Shown: positions 36,101-49,900, counted from the stretch's first letter. The stretch: 64,000 nucleotides of DNA from Acanthococcus lagerstroemiae (GCA_031841125.1 CM063111.1:58961535-59025534); one strand, 5' to 3'. Notes: generated by a model not told the origin, from the letters alone. Program-made: numbers and translations.

Positions 36101-39100
36101 CTGCACACTCGACCGATGATCAGCTCGAGAATGCTTTATTACATTGGGTGCGTTCTTTTTCTAACCTCACGTAGATATGGTTTTAAATTATGTGCGAATT
36201 CAAGGTTCTCTTTGCTCATTTTCCCCCTTTTGATTTACATTTGTTAGTAAAGGTATGAAATTGAAATACTTACTTATTTGAAATCATTAAAATACTTCAC
36301 TTTGTATGGCTGTGGAACTTCATAAGTAGGTATAGAGATGTCTAGTAGGTGTCTTTTGGAAATACGCGTCTCAGATTTGTGTTTACTTCCAGGTTTCAAG
36401 CTTTGATCTCCTGTCCATTAATGGAAGAGAGAGGGGTAAGATGCGCATGCTCATTTGGCAATTCCAAAAGATGTCACGCGACCGTGAAATATGACAACAT
36501 GTAGCTTGAATGAAGTGTTTCATGTGACAAGAGTTCATATCGGGCGGGCTAATATACTTTAGTTTGCACAAAGTCAAGTGTTACTAAAAGTGCAAATATG
36601 ATTTCTGATCTTTTAACGTGCATAACATATTGGTGATCAGACTTACATTTTCGGTTGTGACGCAGTTATTAGAGTAAGATTTTACTGAAATATACTATTT
36701 TTTTTAATTCTCATAAATCTTTGTTAACCGAAATGTATTCGATAGTACAATGGGATTATTTAGGAATATTTTCCGATACTAGCAGTTACAGCTGACGAAC
36801 TATTGACCAGGGTGTGGTCATTAAAATCTTATTCGATTCCCTCAACCTTCTGCTTCATTTTTTGCACTTTGACCACATTAGTAGCGTACCTATACTGTTG
36901 TCGCATTACAGGTGAACTAAACGGCTAAGAAAATGTCCCTGAGGTTGGGGCTATTTGGGAAAAAAATTTAAATGCACCATGTTCTTCACAACATTACAAT
37001 GCGTAATCAAACTTATATATACAGGCCATTGCGATTGTTCAAAAGTAATTGAACTCTTATTTTACATTCTTAGATCAGTGTAAACATAGCCAGTATGCTC
37101 CTTTATATGTGTGGGCTGGAGACCTTTTCAGACTTCCATAATTGTCCCGATGTGGCCTAGAAATGCAGTGGTACCTCTATATCACTGTTAAAAACACGAA
37201 TTTTTCAAATAACCCCTTAATTCCAAAATATCCCCATCGTACGGTTTTTAAAATATTCACATCTTTTATAAAATTGGTGCCATAAAAAAATGTCCATAAT
37301 ATATAGCCATAGCTAGGTACTTATACTTACCTAGTATCTACCCAGTAGTGTGTACTCGTTTATCCCTAATTAGGTCGGCAGCAGGCCTGGAACCAGCCTC
37401 TTGAAGGCAAGACATTTATGAACTTTTTGAGGATTTAATTGAGGTGGGAGTGGGTGCCAATAGATATCCTGTTTTGCTAGGAGAGCAATGCTCCCATTCT
37501 GCCTCCTGGCTGCTTGCCTCTTGGTGTGTAGGTGTGTACCTAGAAGCGTAATATCAGATTAAGAGAGCACAAGTACTGTTCTTTATCTTATCAATGTTGT
37601 AGGTATACCTGTAGGATGATTTGAGAATAGAAGTGTTGACTGTAAAGCCAACACAAATACGCTTTACGTTTAATCATTATGGCTCGACAAAAAATTGGTT
37701 ATGCGCCTGTGAATTAGTAGTACAAAGTAGCGGAATAAGCAATTACTTTGAGGATAATCAGTATAGTTTCTTGTCTTATGTTAGTTGTGTTTTTCAATGA
37801 AAGTTTATGGACTTGTACTACTGAACACCTCTGTTATTGTCAAAATATCGCTAATATCAGAACGACGCCAACATAATGTATAAAATAAATATAATAAATA
37901 CCTACAAGATGTTAAAATGTAGGGAACTAAAGTCAGAGCTTGGAAAAATTATTTGCCAGAGCCGAAGTTGAAGCTAGGTCTTTAATCTCCCTCCTTCGCC
38001 TTTCTCTGTCATATCCCTCAACATCCTCTTAGATCCTTCACATCCCACAAAGAAAACTGAAGCAGAAACAGGAACCACATTTTAGGTCAAATCGGAGCCA
38101 CTGAGAATTTTTTATGTGATTTTTTTTTTATGTACATTGGAAAAAATAGTTTCAGAATTTTTTAAAATTCAAAACTGTGTTTCAAAAAAAAAGTGTCTTA
38201 AATACCTATAGCACGTCAGTGACACCACCGATGAATTTTTCGACGGCAGCGACGCGCAACTCTAATCAAAGTCAAAAAATTTCATTCTTGTATAGGAGTT
38301 TGACATTTATTCGTGCATACCTAGCTATTAATACCTACACAGGTGTAACACGAAAATATTAACTATAATTAAGCTATCATAAAATGTTTTTTATAATCTG
38401 TGGTGTTCGCTCAATAGGGTAATGTAATGCGTACAATTACTACAGTTACTCCAATGGCACCAATTTTATGCAAATGTAATTAGAATAAATTTCTTCAAAA
38501 GAAAAAAAAATCTTTGACGAAACAATAGTAGTTGTACCTACACTCCAATCAAATACTTTTAACAAACTGTTTCATAACTAAAAATATAAGTCTGATCGCT
38601 TGTATTGGACAAAATAAAAATGAGATCAGAAGTCACATTTTCACTTTACATGACTTTGTTCAAACTAAAATTAAGTTGGCCCGACATGAACTTTCATACC
38701 ATGAAACAGTTCATTTAATGTACCTACACGTTGCCAATTTGCCATATACTTTACAAATCTAATGGCATCATCTGAATTCGCAAAATGATGAGCATGCGCA
38801 CAGGTCCCTCGCCCGAGCACTATTACTCCACATAATTTTTTAATAATAAAAAAACTATACTTGCTACACTGCAACATAGGTCGCAATAATTAGTGTACCT
38901 AATGTTCTGATATCAGAGAAAACAATTCCTTTCTATGATGCAGAGAATTGATTTCAACCAGACCTATCAAATAAAAATCTCTAACCATGTAATAACCTCT
39001 GTTGAATAACGGCTAACTGAGGAGAAACTGATGACATAACTCTACCTGCTAACTATATGAATCAACTAACATAACTTTAACATAATAGTTAACCTTATAA

Positions 39101-39500
39101 ACCAAATAATGTATAACCATAACAATGATTATTCACTTTATACAGATTGTGTATAGAAAACTCTGCAGATATGTATAACACCAAGTAAATAACCATTAGC
39201 TAAAGGATAAATCAATAAAATAATTCTAACTATTATATATGAATCAAATAACATGAATAACTTTTAAAGCATAGGTAACCATTACCAGTATAAATTATGA
39301 ATCAGATAACATAGGTATGGCTGTGACAGTAACAGTGAATCATATTTTGATGGGTATGATAGTTTTTTTGACAGAGTAAACTTTCTTCTTCAATCAGTCC
39401 TCAAATATGGTTTAGAATCATTGATTGTAAATAACTAGAAGTTAAATTCTATTCAACTTCTATCTTGAATGAATAGGTAATGCGTGGTACGTAAACAAAG
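36101..39500. other. AT-rich gene-free stretch
   Basis: No coding exon or RNA gene recognised. 39049-39330 is an approximate tandem duplication: ACTATATGAATCAACTAACA and ATATATGAATCAAATAACAT, each followed by ACTTTAA-like text and GTTAACC or GGTAACC, about 177 bp apart. Confidence 0.35.
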
Positions 39501-39686
39501 TATGATTGAATGGCACACTAAATTTAAATTTGCAGCTACAAAATAAGTTAATGGTGACAGAAGTACTTAACATTCATTATATAAACTATTCCTCAATTTT
39601 TCAAAATTTAAAGCATCATAGAAACATATCTGTACATTTCTTATGGGAGGATTCATTTATCACTCTTCAAAAGGCGTATGTTTGTG

Positions 39687-39800
39687 ATGGAGCATTTACA
39701 TTGAAGCTATAGACATGTTATTAACAAATTTGCTATGTGCATTTTAAATGGAGCATACTTTCTTGTTGATAGCATGTTTAAATAGTTTCAATGTAAATGC
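39687..39800. repeat. Foldback with ~32-bp arms
   Basis: GGAGCATTTACATTGAAGCT near 39695 is matched by the reverse complement of AGTTTCAATGTAAATGCCCC near 39785, with further pairing on both sides (CTATAGACATG versus CTATTTAAACATG). The loop is about 50 nt. Weaker than the two other foldbacks. Confidence 0.6.
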
Positions 39801-40209
39801 CCCATCAAAGAGTGCGTATGAACGCATGAGAGCGCTCTCTACATTTTGTTTTAGTTCCCAAAAATTGAAGGGTGCGCTCCTTACTGGCAAAACAAAATGC
39901 GGCTTGCTGATTGGTGAATTTGGTTGAAAAGGTGATCATGTGCGAAAAGTGACAAAAAATGTTCTCCAAGAATTTTAAAATAGGACTCTACAGAAAGAAA
40001 ATAACAGAATGAAAAGTTTTTGTTCTTTTCAGTTTTTCATAGAAAATGATATTTCGGATGATATTTCTAATTTTCTTTGGTAAAATACCCATACTCACCT
40101 TTTCAACATGTGCACTAGCGCTCCTACAGTGTGCTTTATATGCGAATGGGATTATTCCACAGGCTGTTAACTTATACTTATCAGATCATCTTATTCGCGA
40201 ATGTACTAT

Positions 40210-40341
40210 GGAGACCTATTATGAAACTTTTATCGCAATAGCATAAATTGTTACAGTGGGTAACTTGTACACAGTAAACCATATCAAGTTACCACTGTAA
40301 CAATTTTTGGTATCGTGATAAAAGTTTCATAATAGGTCTCC
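40210..40341. repeat. 132-nt foldback, ~57-bp arms
   Basis: Left arm GGAGACCTATTATGAAACTT onward is matched by the reverse complement of the right arm with about five mismatches over 57 bp; the loop is about 18 nt (around ACACAGTAAACC). Inner words AATTGTTACAGTGG and TAACTTG also pair. Size and shape are compatible with a miRNA-type precursor or a small foldback element. It lies about 600 bp upstream of the 99-aa gene. Confidence 0.85.
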
Positions 40342-40941
40342 TGATGTAGATAGCGCTCGTTAATGGCAGTAGCGACCGAATCTGGTGAACAAATGAATAG
40401 TAAAATTCACTTAAAATAATTCAACTTCGATATAATAAATGATAAATTAATAATTGTAATTGCGAGCAAAAATTTCATTAAAGTATATATACCTACAACT
40501 CATATCTTCACAATCCCGATTAACAATTAGTTTATTTAACTGCCGCTAGTAGCGTATTTTTACTTTTACATTCCCCAATAGGTAAAAGATGGTGGGATAC
40601 CAATATCCAGGATACTTTCTTGATAGTTTTTGATATGCACAATACTAGATGAGCACTGTTAGTGAAGTCCAAAGCGTAAAATATTCAATCTTGTTATTAA
40701 ATTATCAATCCTGAAATTGCTGATTAGGTATTTGCAGATTTCTTTTATCAGTAAATGTTTCATCACCTAGTGTTTAATTGATAAAATGTATCATTTTTAA
40801 CGTTTAAGTTATTTTTAGGAGACAACCTGCAAACTTGGCATTATTGAGGACCACGTGAAGTCTATATATACCTATATAATCAACTGCAAGCTGGTACAGC
40901 TGTACTTTACAATTATCTATAAGAAGTTGGGTTCCTACATC

Positions 40942-42525
40942 ATGTCTTCATATCCACAATATAACAGCCTGCAACATTATGCCAAGGAGTTGGACTCGTA
41001 TGAAGTGCAAGCTCAACTATTTTTGGACAAGTTGCTCAGTATGCGTGGTAGGTTTGTTTGAGATTATACCTAATACATTAATTTGTCAAGTACCATAAGT
41101 ATCTGTCAAGTTGTATCTGATTCTAGTATCCGCATTATCCAATTGAATTATACTAGTCCGTGTCCTTTTCCAGCTAGGTATCCGTGAAAATGAGATACGA
41201 TACAATTTGTATATATATATTTGCAAAAATATAATAGCTAGATCAAAAATTTACAGGAATATTTTGTGATTCAAATCACATCCTTTCCTGATCTTTAATT
41301 TAAGTCATTTTTTTCCTCAAGTGATTGTACCTAATTTGAGTCAAAGTATTTACCTACTGTGATTTCGTTCACGCTGGCTATGAACGCGACTAAACATAAA
41401 GCAAAAGTATGTAGGTAGTTATCTAAATAAGTATCTCTGGAACTCGTTAATGAAAATGGAAGTTAGAAGTTGGTTGGTGAAGAATGCAGTGGCAGTACTA
41501 CACCAGAAGTATCACGGATACCAACATAATTATTGATGCAGAGTTGTGTAAAATATACATGCAGTGTGTGGTAGTTGAAGAATTTTTGTTGGCTTTGAAT
41601 ATAGCAATGGCCGGTCAATCTTTGGTTTTCCTGTCAGCTCGCTGGTAATACAGCGAACAGTGCTCCCTCTACTGTACTGACAATTCTACTGAAAGTCCAC
41701 ATTATACACCTAACTACTGACTGTTTATAGCTATCTATGTCAGTTATTTTGACACGGAACACTGTTGACCCACTGCTAGTTTGCGGCGGTGAACAATTAG
41801 GTACATTAATCGAACTACCAAATTGATTGCTAAAGCCTAATATTGTCCAGCAGTATTCTCTCATTTTTCTAGCTTCATTTGTTATAGATATCACTGCAGT
41901 ACGGCCGCATTTACTGCCGTGTGTTGACAGTGTTGCAGCCAAATCAGCTGGCATATGGGGCTATACATAATATATTCTTTGTAGGAATACATTCTATAAA
42001 ATCTTTCCATTTTAATTGTAATGACTTCCGAAATGAATGGTAGAGCAACCAGAACTATGTATTTGTAGGTACCTACCCTTTTGAAAAGAAAAACTTTCTT
42101 CGGTTGAAATTAGCTATTTGTTTCTTAATGATAAACTTCCCGAAGTTACTCAGAATGTTCAGTGTACAGATCTACTATTTAACAGTTTTCTGATTTCTAA
42201 CAGAATTACTAAAGTTCGCTTTCAATTAGTTTTCTGTATCACATAAGACAGCTACCTTAGAGACAGTAAACTTCTAAAAATAATATAATGAACTCACATC
42301 ATTGAATTTTCAGTCTTCTAATTTTTTACAGAGGCAGTTAACAATCTTCGATTGGAATTGAATATCCTTTATAAACCAATTCAAATAGGCTTATCTCAGC
42401 TGCCCGAACAACTACAACTGGTGGACCATGAACACGTCACTGAAGAAATAACGTGTCCAGTGTATTCGAAATGCGCAGAAAAACTGGCAGAACTGAACTC
42501 AGCCATACAACTCCTCTCCGAGTAA
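40942..42525 (+). CDS. Small two-exon gene, 99-aa helical protein
   Basis: Exon 1 (40942-41047) starts ATGTCTTCATATCC and ends at donor ATGCGTG|GTAGGT. Exon 2 (42332-42525) follows acceptor TTTTTTACAG and reads in frame to TAA. The product begins MSSYPQYNSLQHYAKELDSY and has two predicted helices: AQLFLDKLLSMREAVNNLRL, and near the C terminus YSKCAEKLAELNSAIQLLSE. It looks like a small coiled-coil subunit of a larger complex; I cannot name the family. The stop lies in GAGTAAGTG, a near-consensus splice donor, so the gene may instead continue into another exon. A possible polyadenylation signal AATAAA lies at 43418-43423. It converges with STT3B. Confidence 0.6.
41634..41954 (-). CDS. 106-codon ORF in the intron, unknown
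   Basis: A complete minus-strand ORF from ATG at 41954 to TGA, with a stop three codons upstream of the ATG. The product begins MPADLAATLSTHGSKCGRTA and ends STVEGALFAVLPAS. It has four cysteines, no signal peptide, and its codon use and length exceed what the AT-rich surroundings would predict. It lies wholly inside the intron of the 99-aa gene on the opposite strand. No family recognised; it could be a nested intronless gene, a retrocopy or chance. Confidence 0.3.
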   Translation of the reverse strand: MPADLAATLSTHGSKCGRTAVISITNEARKMREYCWTILGFSNQFGSSINVPNCSPPQTSSGSTVFRVKITDIDSYKQSVVRCIMWTFSRIVSTVEGALFAVLPAS

Positions 42526-43989
42526 GTGAACATATGATAGATAAAAAATTTATCAACATTTTAATGAAAATCACAGCTTTTTGAATATAATAATTAACAC
42601 GAAGAATTTCCATTTGACGCGTATTAAATTAATACCCGAAGACGATGTTCTTTTTTCACGACTAAACACATTACTACCCGTTTCGCCCTTTGACTTCTGG
42701 CTGTGGTCGAGATAATCTCGAAAGAGTTAAAACAAAAAAGGTAAGCAGCTCTATAGCTGTCGTTTGTGCGGCAATTGATATAGATACTATATTAACAAGA
42801 ACGCACTTACTATTAACAGCATTGTGAAACAAGGGGCAACATTAAAAAATAATGTAAGGAGAAAAAAGAACTAAAAATGAAACAACGAACAATCACTGGC
42901 TTACAACTGAATGTTCGTGTTGTCGAAATTGCACTTAACGTTTTTCTTTCGAGTTATACTGAATCACCAAAGTGAAGGAGAGATATAGCAACTATTCTAC
43001 AATCAGGTTCATTATGAGAATCTGGGGTTACTTTCTATTATCACCATAATTTTTCCCAGTGATATCTTCTCATGTTTGAAGACTACATCTAACAGCTACC
43101 ACAGATTGAAACAGTTGCGTTATCATTCTTACATTAGTACATTGCTGTGGCAGAATAAGAAGGATTACATAATGTACATTGACAAGCATGAAACGCGTGT
43201 ACCCATTAACGTACCTATGTTACACATTCAATATAAGCTGTCTATAAGAAATACACGCAATTTACATAACCAAACAGAAGCGAAACCGAAGTGCTTTAAT
43301 TACTAAAACATAAACACTACCAACATTATAATATTTCTTAAAAATGGTAACAGAAAAATAATTAATATTACCGCTTACTGCCATAATAGTATCTACAGTC
43401 AGTGAATAGTACATTTTAATAAAATAGAGAAATGAATAATTGAGACATGTACCAGTGTAGAAAAATTAAATGCAAACAACACCGCGAATCCATGAATCAA
43501 CATGTTACCTATACCAATTTGAAAGAACTGAATATGCCTAGATGAGATCTTAATTTGTACCTCCATATGCTGATTCAAAGGATAATTTAAAAATGTTAGT
43601 ACACGTTATTCGTGATAGTATGATGTAGAATGAAACTAATCAGTCATCACACACCTCACCTAAATCAAACTACGGTGAAACATAAGATTAACTCAGCTTT
43701 ATTCAAATGCGGTTGAACGAGAGAATCTCTCAAAAATACGACCAAGTCAAACAGTTCGAACTATTCATAAGTACACGATCCTCGAGGACGGAATGATTTA
43801 GAAGTAAATCGTAACGATGAAATCATTTCGTAATTTCAAGAACAAAAAAAAACAACAAATTCGAAAACCTTGAGAATCGATGAACAAAGATGCAACACTC
43901 TCAACACAGATAATTCGCAAACAGGTTGGTCAAGAACATCGGTGAACGAACGGCAGCTCAGAACAGAATAATATTTATGAAGAGACTCT
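42526..43989. other. 3' intergenic region between convergent genes
   Basis: AT-rich sequence separating the 99-aa gene from STT3B. It should contain both 3' untranslated regions. AATAAA occurs on the plus strand at 43418-43423 and on the minus strand at 43698-43703. A 76-codon ORF at 43076 has no support unless the 99-aa gene splices past its TAA. Confidence 0.4.
43698..43703 (-). promoter_or_regulatory. Possible polyadenylation signal of STT3B
   Basis: AATAAA on the minus strand, about 290 bp after the STT3B stop codon. It is the nearest canonical hexamer downstream; no other evidence for its use. Confidence 0.4.
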
Positions 43990-46900
43990 TCACGTCGCCT
44001 TGGATGCCTTAACTTTCACTGGTTTATCCCGAACTACGCCCTTTTTCTTGCTACCGGCCTGCAACAACAATAAAGAAAAAACTATGTACTTGAACAAATA
44101 AATTATATTCAACACCGAAGATACAGTACACAGTAGGGTGAGATGGTGAACGAGCACCAATATACATTAATGATTTTGGCATTTCCACTTTCTCTTAATC
44201 GCCGGAAAGCATATTCAAAGCATTAAATTCGAATAACGTACCTTAAACTGTATCCTCGGGCAGCTGATAACAAAAAAATAAACATCAACGATCCTGTTAA
44301 AAGCGGTACCCTGTTTTTTTTTTCGATCCCAATTTAATAATTTCTGATGTAGTGCGATAGACCATGCACGATTTCTGAGTTGCTATGTGTAGATGTACAG
44401 AATGCAAAATTCAGATCGCCAGGAGAATACTGTAAGAAGGCGGTTAAAGGATCCCCAACATGGATGGAAAAGTCCTTTTAGTATGTTCCCAATTCCAAAA
44501 CCAAAATGGATCACAAAAAAGCTAATTTTAGACGTCAAATCATATTGGAACTGATACTTAAATGAAACACAGTGACCCCTCCTATAGAATATTGTAATAA
44601 GTATAGCGAGGAGTAGTAGAAAAATGGTCTAAATGTAACTGATTTCAGGTTTTTCCTCCCTACATCGTTCTTAGTTGATTACGATGTTCTGCCACTTAGA
44701 TATCGATATTGATGCGGGCCCGGGCTTTCAGTTCAATGCAATTTGCTCGGGCTCTGTGTTCCCTAGTCCACTGCACTGGGTTTCAATTCCCTGAAAGTGA
44801 GCTCGGGGCTGAAGCAGTTACGTTTTCATCTTCATGGAGCAAGAAATTAGGGGCCGTTGCTTCAAACGTGAGGCTTGCAAACGAATAAAAAAATCCAGTT
44901 TTCTAACCCTGCGGCCTCTTTATTAGGACACTGAGCTCCACGAACTATGCTTCTTCAAATTCAACTAGTTCTGATTACATAAAAATACCCAACTCTTAAC
45001 GAGAACTTCTCAAACCTTGCCTGGTCGTGATTAGGATGTATGTAGTGATAGTGACAAACTGATTTGGATTAGAATTTCAAGTTTCAGTGACATCACTGAC
45101 AGAATAGTATACTAACACTGAGAGGTAGAGATACATCAATGAAGTCCCTTACTTTCTCCCCCAAAAATCTAAGAATTCCTTTTCACCCTGAATTCTTCCA
45201 CCTTTAAAGGAAGGTCAGCATATGCTACGGGCTAACTTGGAGCAATTTTTGAAGATAAACTGGAGGAATGTCGAGAACTCCGCCTCTGGTGATACATCGA
45301 TCTAATAGAATACGTGATCATAAATTACCTTTTTCGAGACAGAAGAATGCGGAATGTTAATTTTTCTACTTGAAACTGGAATACGCGGTCTGTTGAACTC
45401 GTCTGGTCCCTTCACTCTGTAAAATATTCCAATCGCTTGTATTAATCGAATAGCTACATGATACTAATTAAGGTTCAAATTTTATGTGAAATTGGATATT
45501 GCAACAGCTGCACTATGCGGCTTGTAAAAATAAAAATAAATCATTAAGCGATAAAAGAAACTCCTGATTGTGAGGGGGAAATAATGCATCAAATTCTATA
45601 TGGGACTGTTTAGCGATAATCAAACAGCTGGCGAGTACTTGACATTCTATTTCCTATCGTTCAGTAATCAAACTGAAAATTGCGTGCATGTATAACTAAA
45701 TATACGGAGGCTTAAAATTTGATTAGGGAAGTTTGTAAAAGTTGATAAAAAAATTTAACGTTTCTCAAGAGCATAACTACAGGTCAAATAAGAGCACCTC
45801 TCTCCTAGCAAGAGGAAATCCATTGATAACCGCTCCTCCCACTTCTCAAATTCATACCACCAAAAGTCCCCCTCTTCCAGATTATCTTATTCATTATAGC
45901 ATTTTTTGATACACTTGCTCTGCAGTGGAGGGAAAACTGACGTTCACATGTGGCTAATACCCCGGCCCTTCAATAACTCCAACCCCACACACTGGGGCTA
46001 TAATCCACATCATGGAAACCACCTTCTGGCTATGACTAAATCATGGCAGTATAATTTTTTGGAGGTGCAAAGCATTTCGATTAATCTCTCACTCCCCAAA
46101 ATTGAAAACTGTCAAGAGAGAAGAAAACTTCTCGAATCACTAAGCGGTCAAAATGAATCTATACCCTCTCCTTCGATTGCTTCATCTTCGGCTCATTTTG
46201 CCACTACTTTTCAAATTGTTTGTAACTGGACAAGATGGACGTGAGTTCGATAATGCATTTTTCGCCAACACGTTTCCATGGCATTAAAACGTAGCAAATA
46301 AAAACACAAAGTAGGTACCTGTAAATCCTAACCAACCAGTGCTCAGTGGTATACGCCTCTTCTAGATAAGTAAGCTGAAAGTTTTTATTGCCTATCACAG
46401 CATTTCGGGTGCGGTCAAACCCAGCAGGCGAGCGGAAGTCCAACTGCAATACATAGAAAACTATGTCAGCACAACACGACGTGACACATACAGGAATTTA
46501 ATATTCTGAACTGAGACATTCACTAACCTTCAGTTCGCCAAAGTTATAGTAACTTAATTTGTACATCAAACAGTTCAGTAACACCGGTGATCCTTCACTA
46601 TCCACTCGAAATTCTCCTCGTTCGGTGAAATAATCGCCTTCCTATAAATAGCTGGAATTAGTACTTTAATTTAAAGGAAGATAAGTTATTTTAAACTTAT
46701 ATAAAGGACAGACAGCCACATTAAGAATAGAAGGAGAGAAAGGGAAGGCTAATATAGAAAAATGTGTAATGCAAAGGTGCTTCTTATCTCCATTATTATT
46801 TAAACTGTACATAGAGTGGGCCATAAAAGAAATAAAAGAAAAATTTGAAGCAGGTGTCACTATACACGGAGAGCGAGCAAAAATGCTTAGGTGGCAGATG

Positions 46901-49900
46901 ATATTGTCTTATTAGCTGAAAGGAGTATTGATTTGGAAAACATTTTAAACGGAATGGAGGAGATTTTGAGTACAGAATATCGTATGAGAATAAATAAAAA
47001 TAAAACTAAAGTAATGATATGCAATTGATGTGAACATGATAGCTTAAATATAAATATTGGACAGGAAAATACTAAGGAAGTAAGCGAATTTTGCAATTTC
47101 GGGAGTAAAATAACAAAAGATGGAAGGAGTAAAATAGATAGTAGTAGAATAAAACAAGCCAAATTAGCATTTTATCGAAAAAGTAATCTTTTCAAATCAA
47201 AAAATTGTTCTTGAAGACTATGTGTGGAGTATAGCCTTGTATGTATGTGAAACGTGAACCATAGGAAAACCAGAGAAGGATCGAAGCTTTTGAGATGTGG
47301 CGCTGTAGGCGGATACTTAGCATCAAATAGACGGATAAGGTAACACATGAGGAGGTACTTAACAGAGTAGGAGGTAAAATGGATATTTGGAACTGTCTGA
47401 AGAGAAGGAGAGATAAACTAATAGGGCATAATTTGAGGCACCCAGGAATAATATCACTGCTGCCAGAAGGAACAGTGGAGGGAAAGAACTGGGTAGGTCG
47501 GCAAAGATTCCAGTATGTTCAACAGATAATCAAGGATGTCACATGTATCATTACGAAATGAAAGAATTTGCACAAGATAGGGAGAAATGGAGAGCTGCAT
47601 CAAACCGATCGTAAGCCTGACAACCTTATCATCAATCGAAATAAAGTAGTGATAAATGGAGAGCTTCATTTTTTGACCGCTTCGCAGATCAACTTCCAAG
47701 CCGTACTTGCTTCGTTTGAGTTAGTCCTCCACTTTCCTGTCAAGTCTGTTTAGCTGTTAGCCTATTTACAGGACTGTCAATCGGCCAGGGTGACAGTCTG
47801 CTTCCTGCATATCTATCTACTTGTTCACTTGCACACTTTTGTATCGGTCTCGAGTTCTACTTTGTTCTTCAACCGAACTGAGAAGCGAGACCAGGTTTAC
47901 AATATACAAGAGATTTTAGCAGGAGCGCTTGAGAAACATCAACTGATTGAGTGACACAAAACACAGAAGTAATAAAAGGCATGGTAGAAACGAGTGAGAA
48001 TAGATAAATGATAGAAATTAAGTATTTTCGTGAGCTGAAGACCTTACTTTCGAATTTCAGAACATGATTCAATTTAATTCATTTTCAAGAAGGAAAATCG
48101 ATGCGGAAAGAAGGAAAACACGTTAGAAAGAAAGACTGCAATAAGAGACAGACAGAAAGAGGGAAAGAGAGGCAAAAATACAAATGAAAGGTAAAAAAGA
48201 CAGCGATTTGCTACTTAGCCGTTCTAGCTTTTTCAGAGCTAACTTGGTCCTTTTTGCTTCATTCAGCTCCAAGAATTTCTACTTTACTTCCGAGCTCATT
48301 TTTTCTTTCAATGAACTACCTTGAAAAAATTTAGAGTCTTACACAATTTTCAACTCTATTAGCTCTTTTTAATGCTCGCTTAGCTCGCACATCAATGCCA
48401 TTTGGTTGAGCTTCATAATGAATTTTTAATCTGGAAATACTGGCTACCCTGCTTGTCTAGCTCTCTGTTTAACCAACGACCTGCTTATGTATCTATATGT
48501 TATTCTGGAGAGATATCTGACGAAATGTCTATTTCTCTATCTTGTGGACAGACTGGATCACAAGGAAACATAACTGCTCCTGTAACTTTCGGATTAACCG
48601 CGCGGGAACCTCGCCCAGCTACCCGGCAGAAATAGACAAACAAATTCCCAACATATAAAGGAACATACTCTAATGTCTTTCGGATGTTCGCCTTCAGCGA
48701 TCCTAACCATCCATAAGAACTTGTTGATATCGTCACCAGAGTAACCAATTACTCCTCCGAATATCACCAGCACGTAATTTACATCCAACGACGTCATGAT
48801 TTTATATGCTTCTGGTTCAGTGGAGGCCATCGCTTTACCGACCTGCGCGAGAAACCACAGTCAATTACTCATAATCGTGATTTGAAAGTCCAAATTTGCT
48901 TAGACATAGAACTTACAAGCGCAATGTGACTGTTATTCCACGTATTATTATCCACCAGAGTGGTACGATTTGCCATACCAGCTATTTGGTAGCCGTAATC
49001 CCACCAACTCATGATTCGGGCGTTTGAATCTGTATTACGTGACAGCCAGAAGTAAGCTTCTCTGAAGTCGTCCAGTATTTGACGAGACCTACGAACAAGT
49101 GCGATGTTAAAACGACGATCCCTACGGAATAAGATCAGAAACTAATCGAATTTCACACGCACCCATCATTTGAATACGAAGCTAGCACTATGCTGGGACT
49201 AGAATACGCGTTACTGGTAACCCAGGTACAGTGGGCAGCAAACAACATCAACATCAGAACAGTCGACACGATTATAATGCAGCGTAAGTTCACACCTAAA
49301 TTATCACCGCCTGCATCATTACGTTGAGCATCCGAGATCGATTTTGGTTTGCGAGACGTTAAATTCTTGGGCTAAAAGAGACAAACTCGAATCAACATTC
49401 CGTATAAACGAAGTCGAAGTATACACAGGACTAAGCTAAACCATTACCTTTTCGGTTTTCTTCTTTTCACTTTCATGCTCAATCTCTTTGCAAATGGTGT
49501 CCTCCTCTTTCATATGACAGTCGAAAATCAAAGAAAATGCGATGCCGCTGAGTACACAAACAACCGGTGTCAGCGTAAGCATCAAACGCACCATGACACC
49601 GGCGAAGTACACCGCACTGATTACGTACAGCACAACTACACACAATCGACATTGTTAGATGAAAACTGTAGAGCAAGTTTGGAACCTGTAATGAATTCAA
49701 CTTACCAAACACACGAGTATCAGTCAGATCTTTCAAACAGTACCATAAACCAACCGGGAACATTGACACGAGCATGTGCAAATCGAAGAAAAACGAAAAC
49801 CAAGTGGTCGGCTGATGCTCGGAAACCGAAGCGATAATGGGAATGTGGATCTTGGCGTAGGTTGTATCCCACAGCGAATAGAACCTAAGCGGAGCAAAGG

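Noticed and set aside
45906..46244. 112-codon plus-strand ORF inside STT3B intron
   Set aside because: No ATG at the start, no homology and antisense to a gene with well-defined exons.
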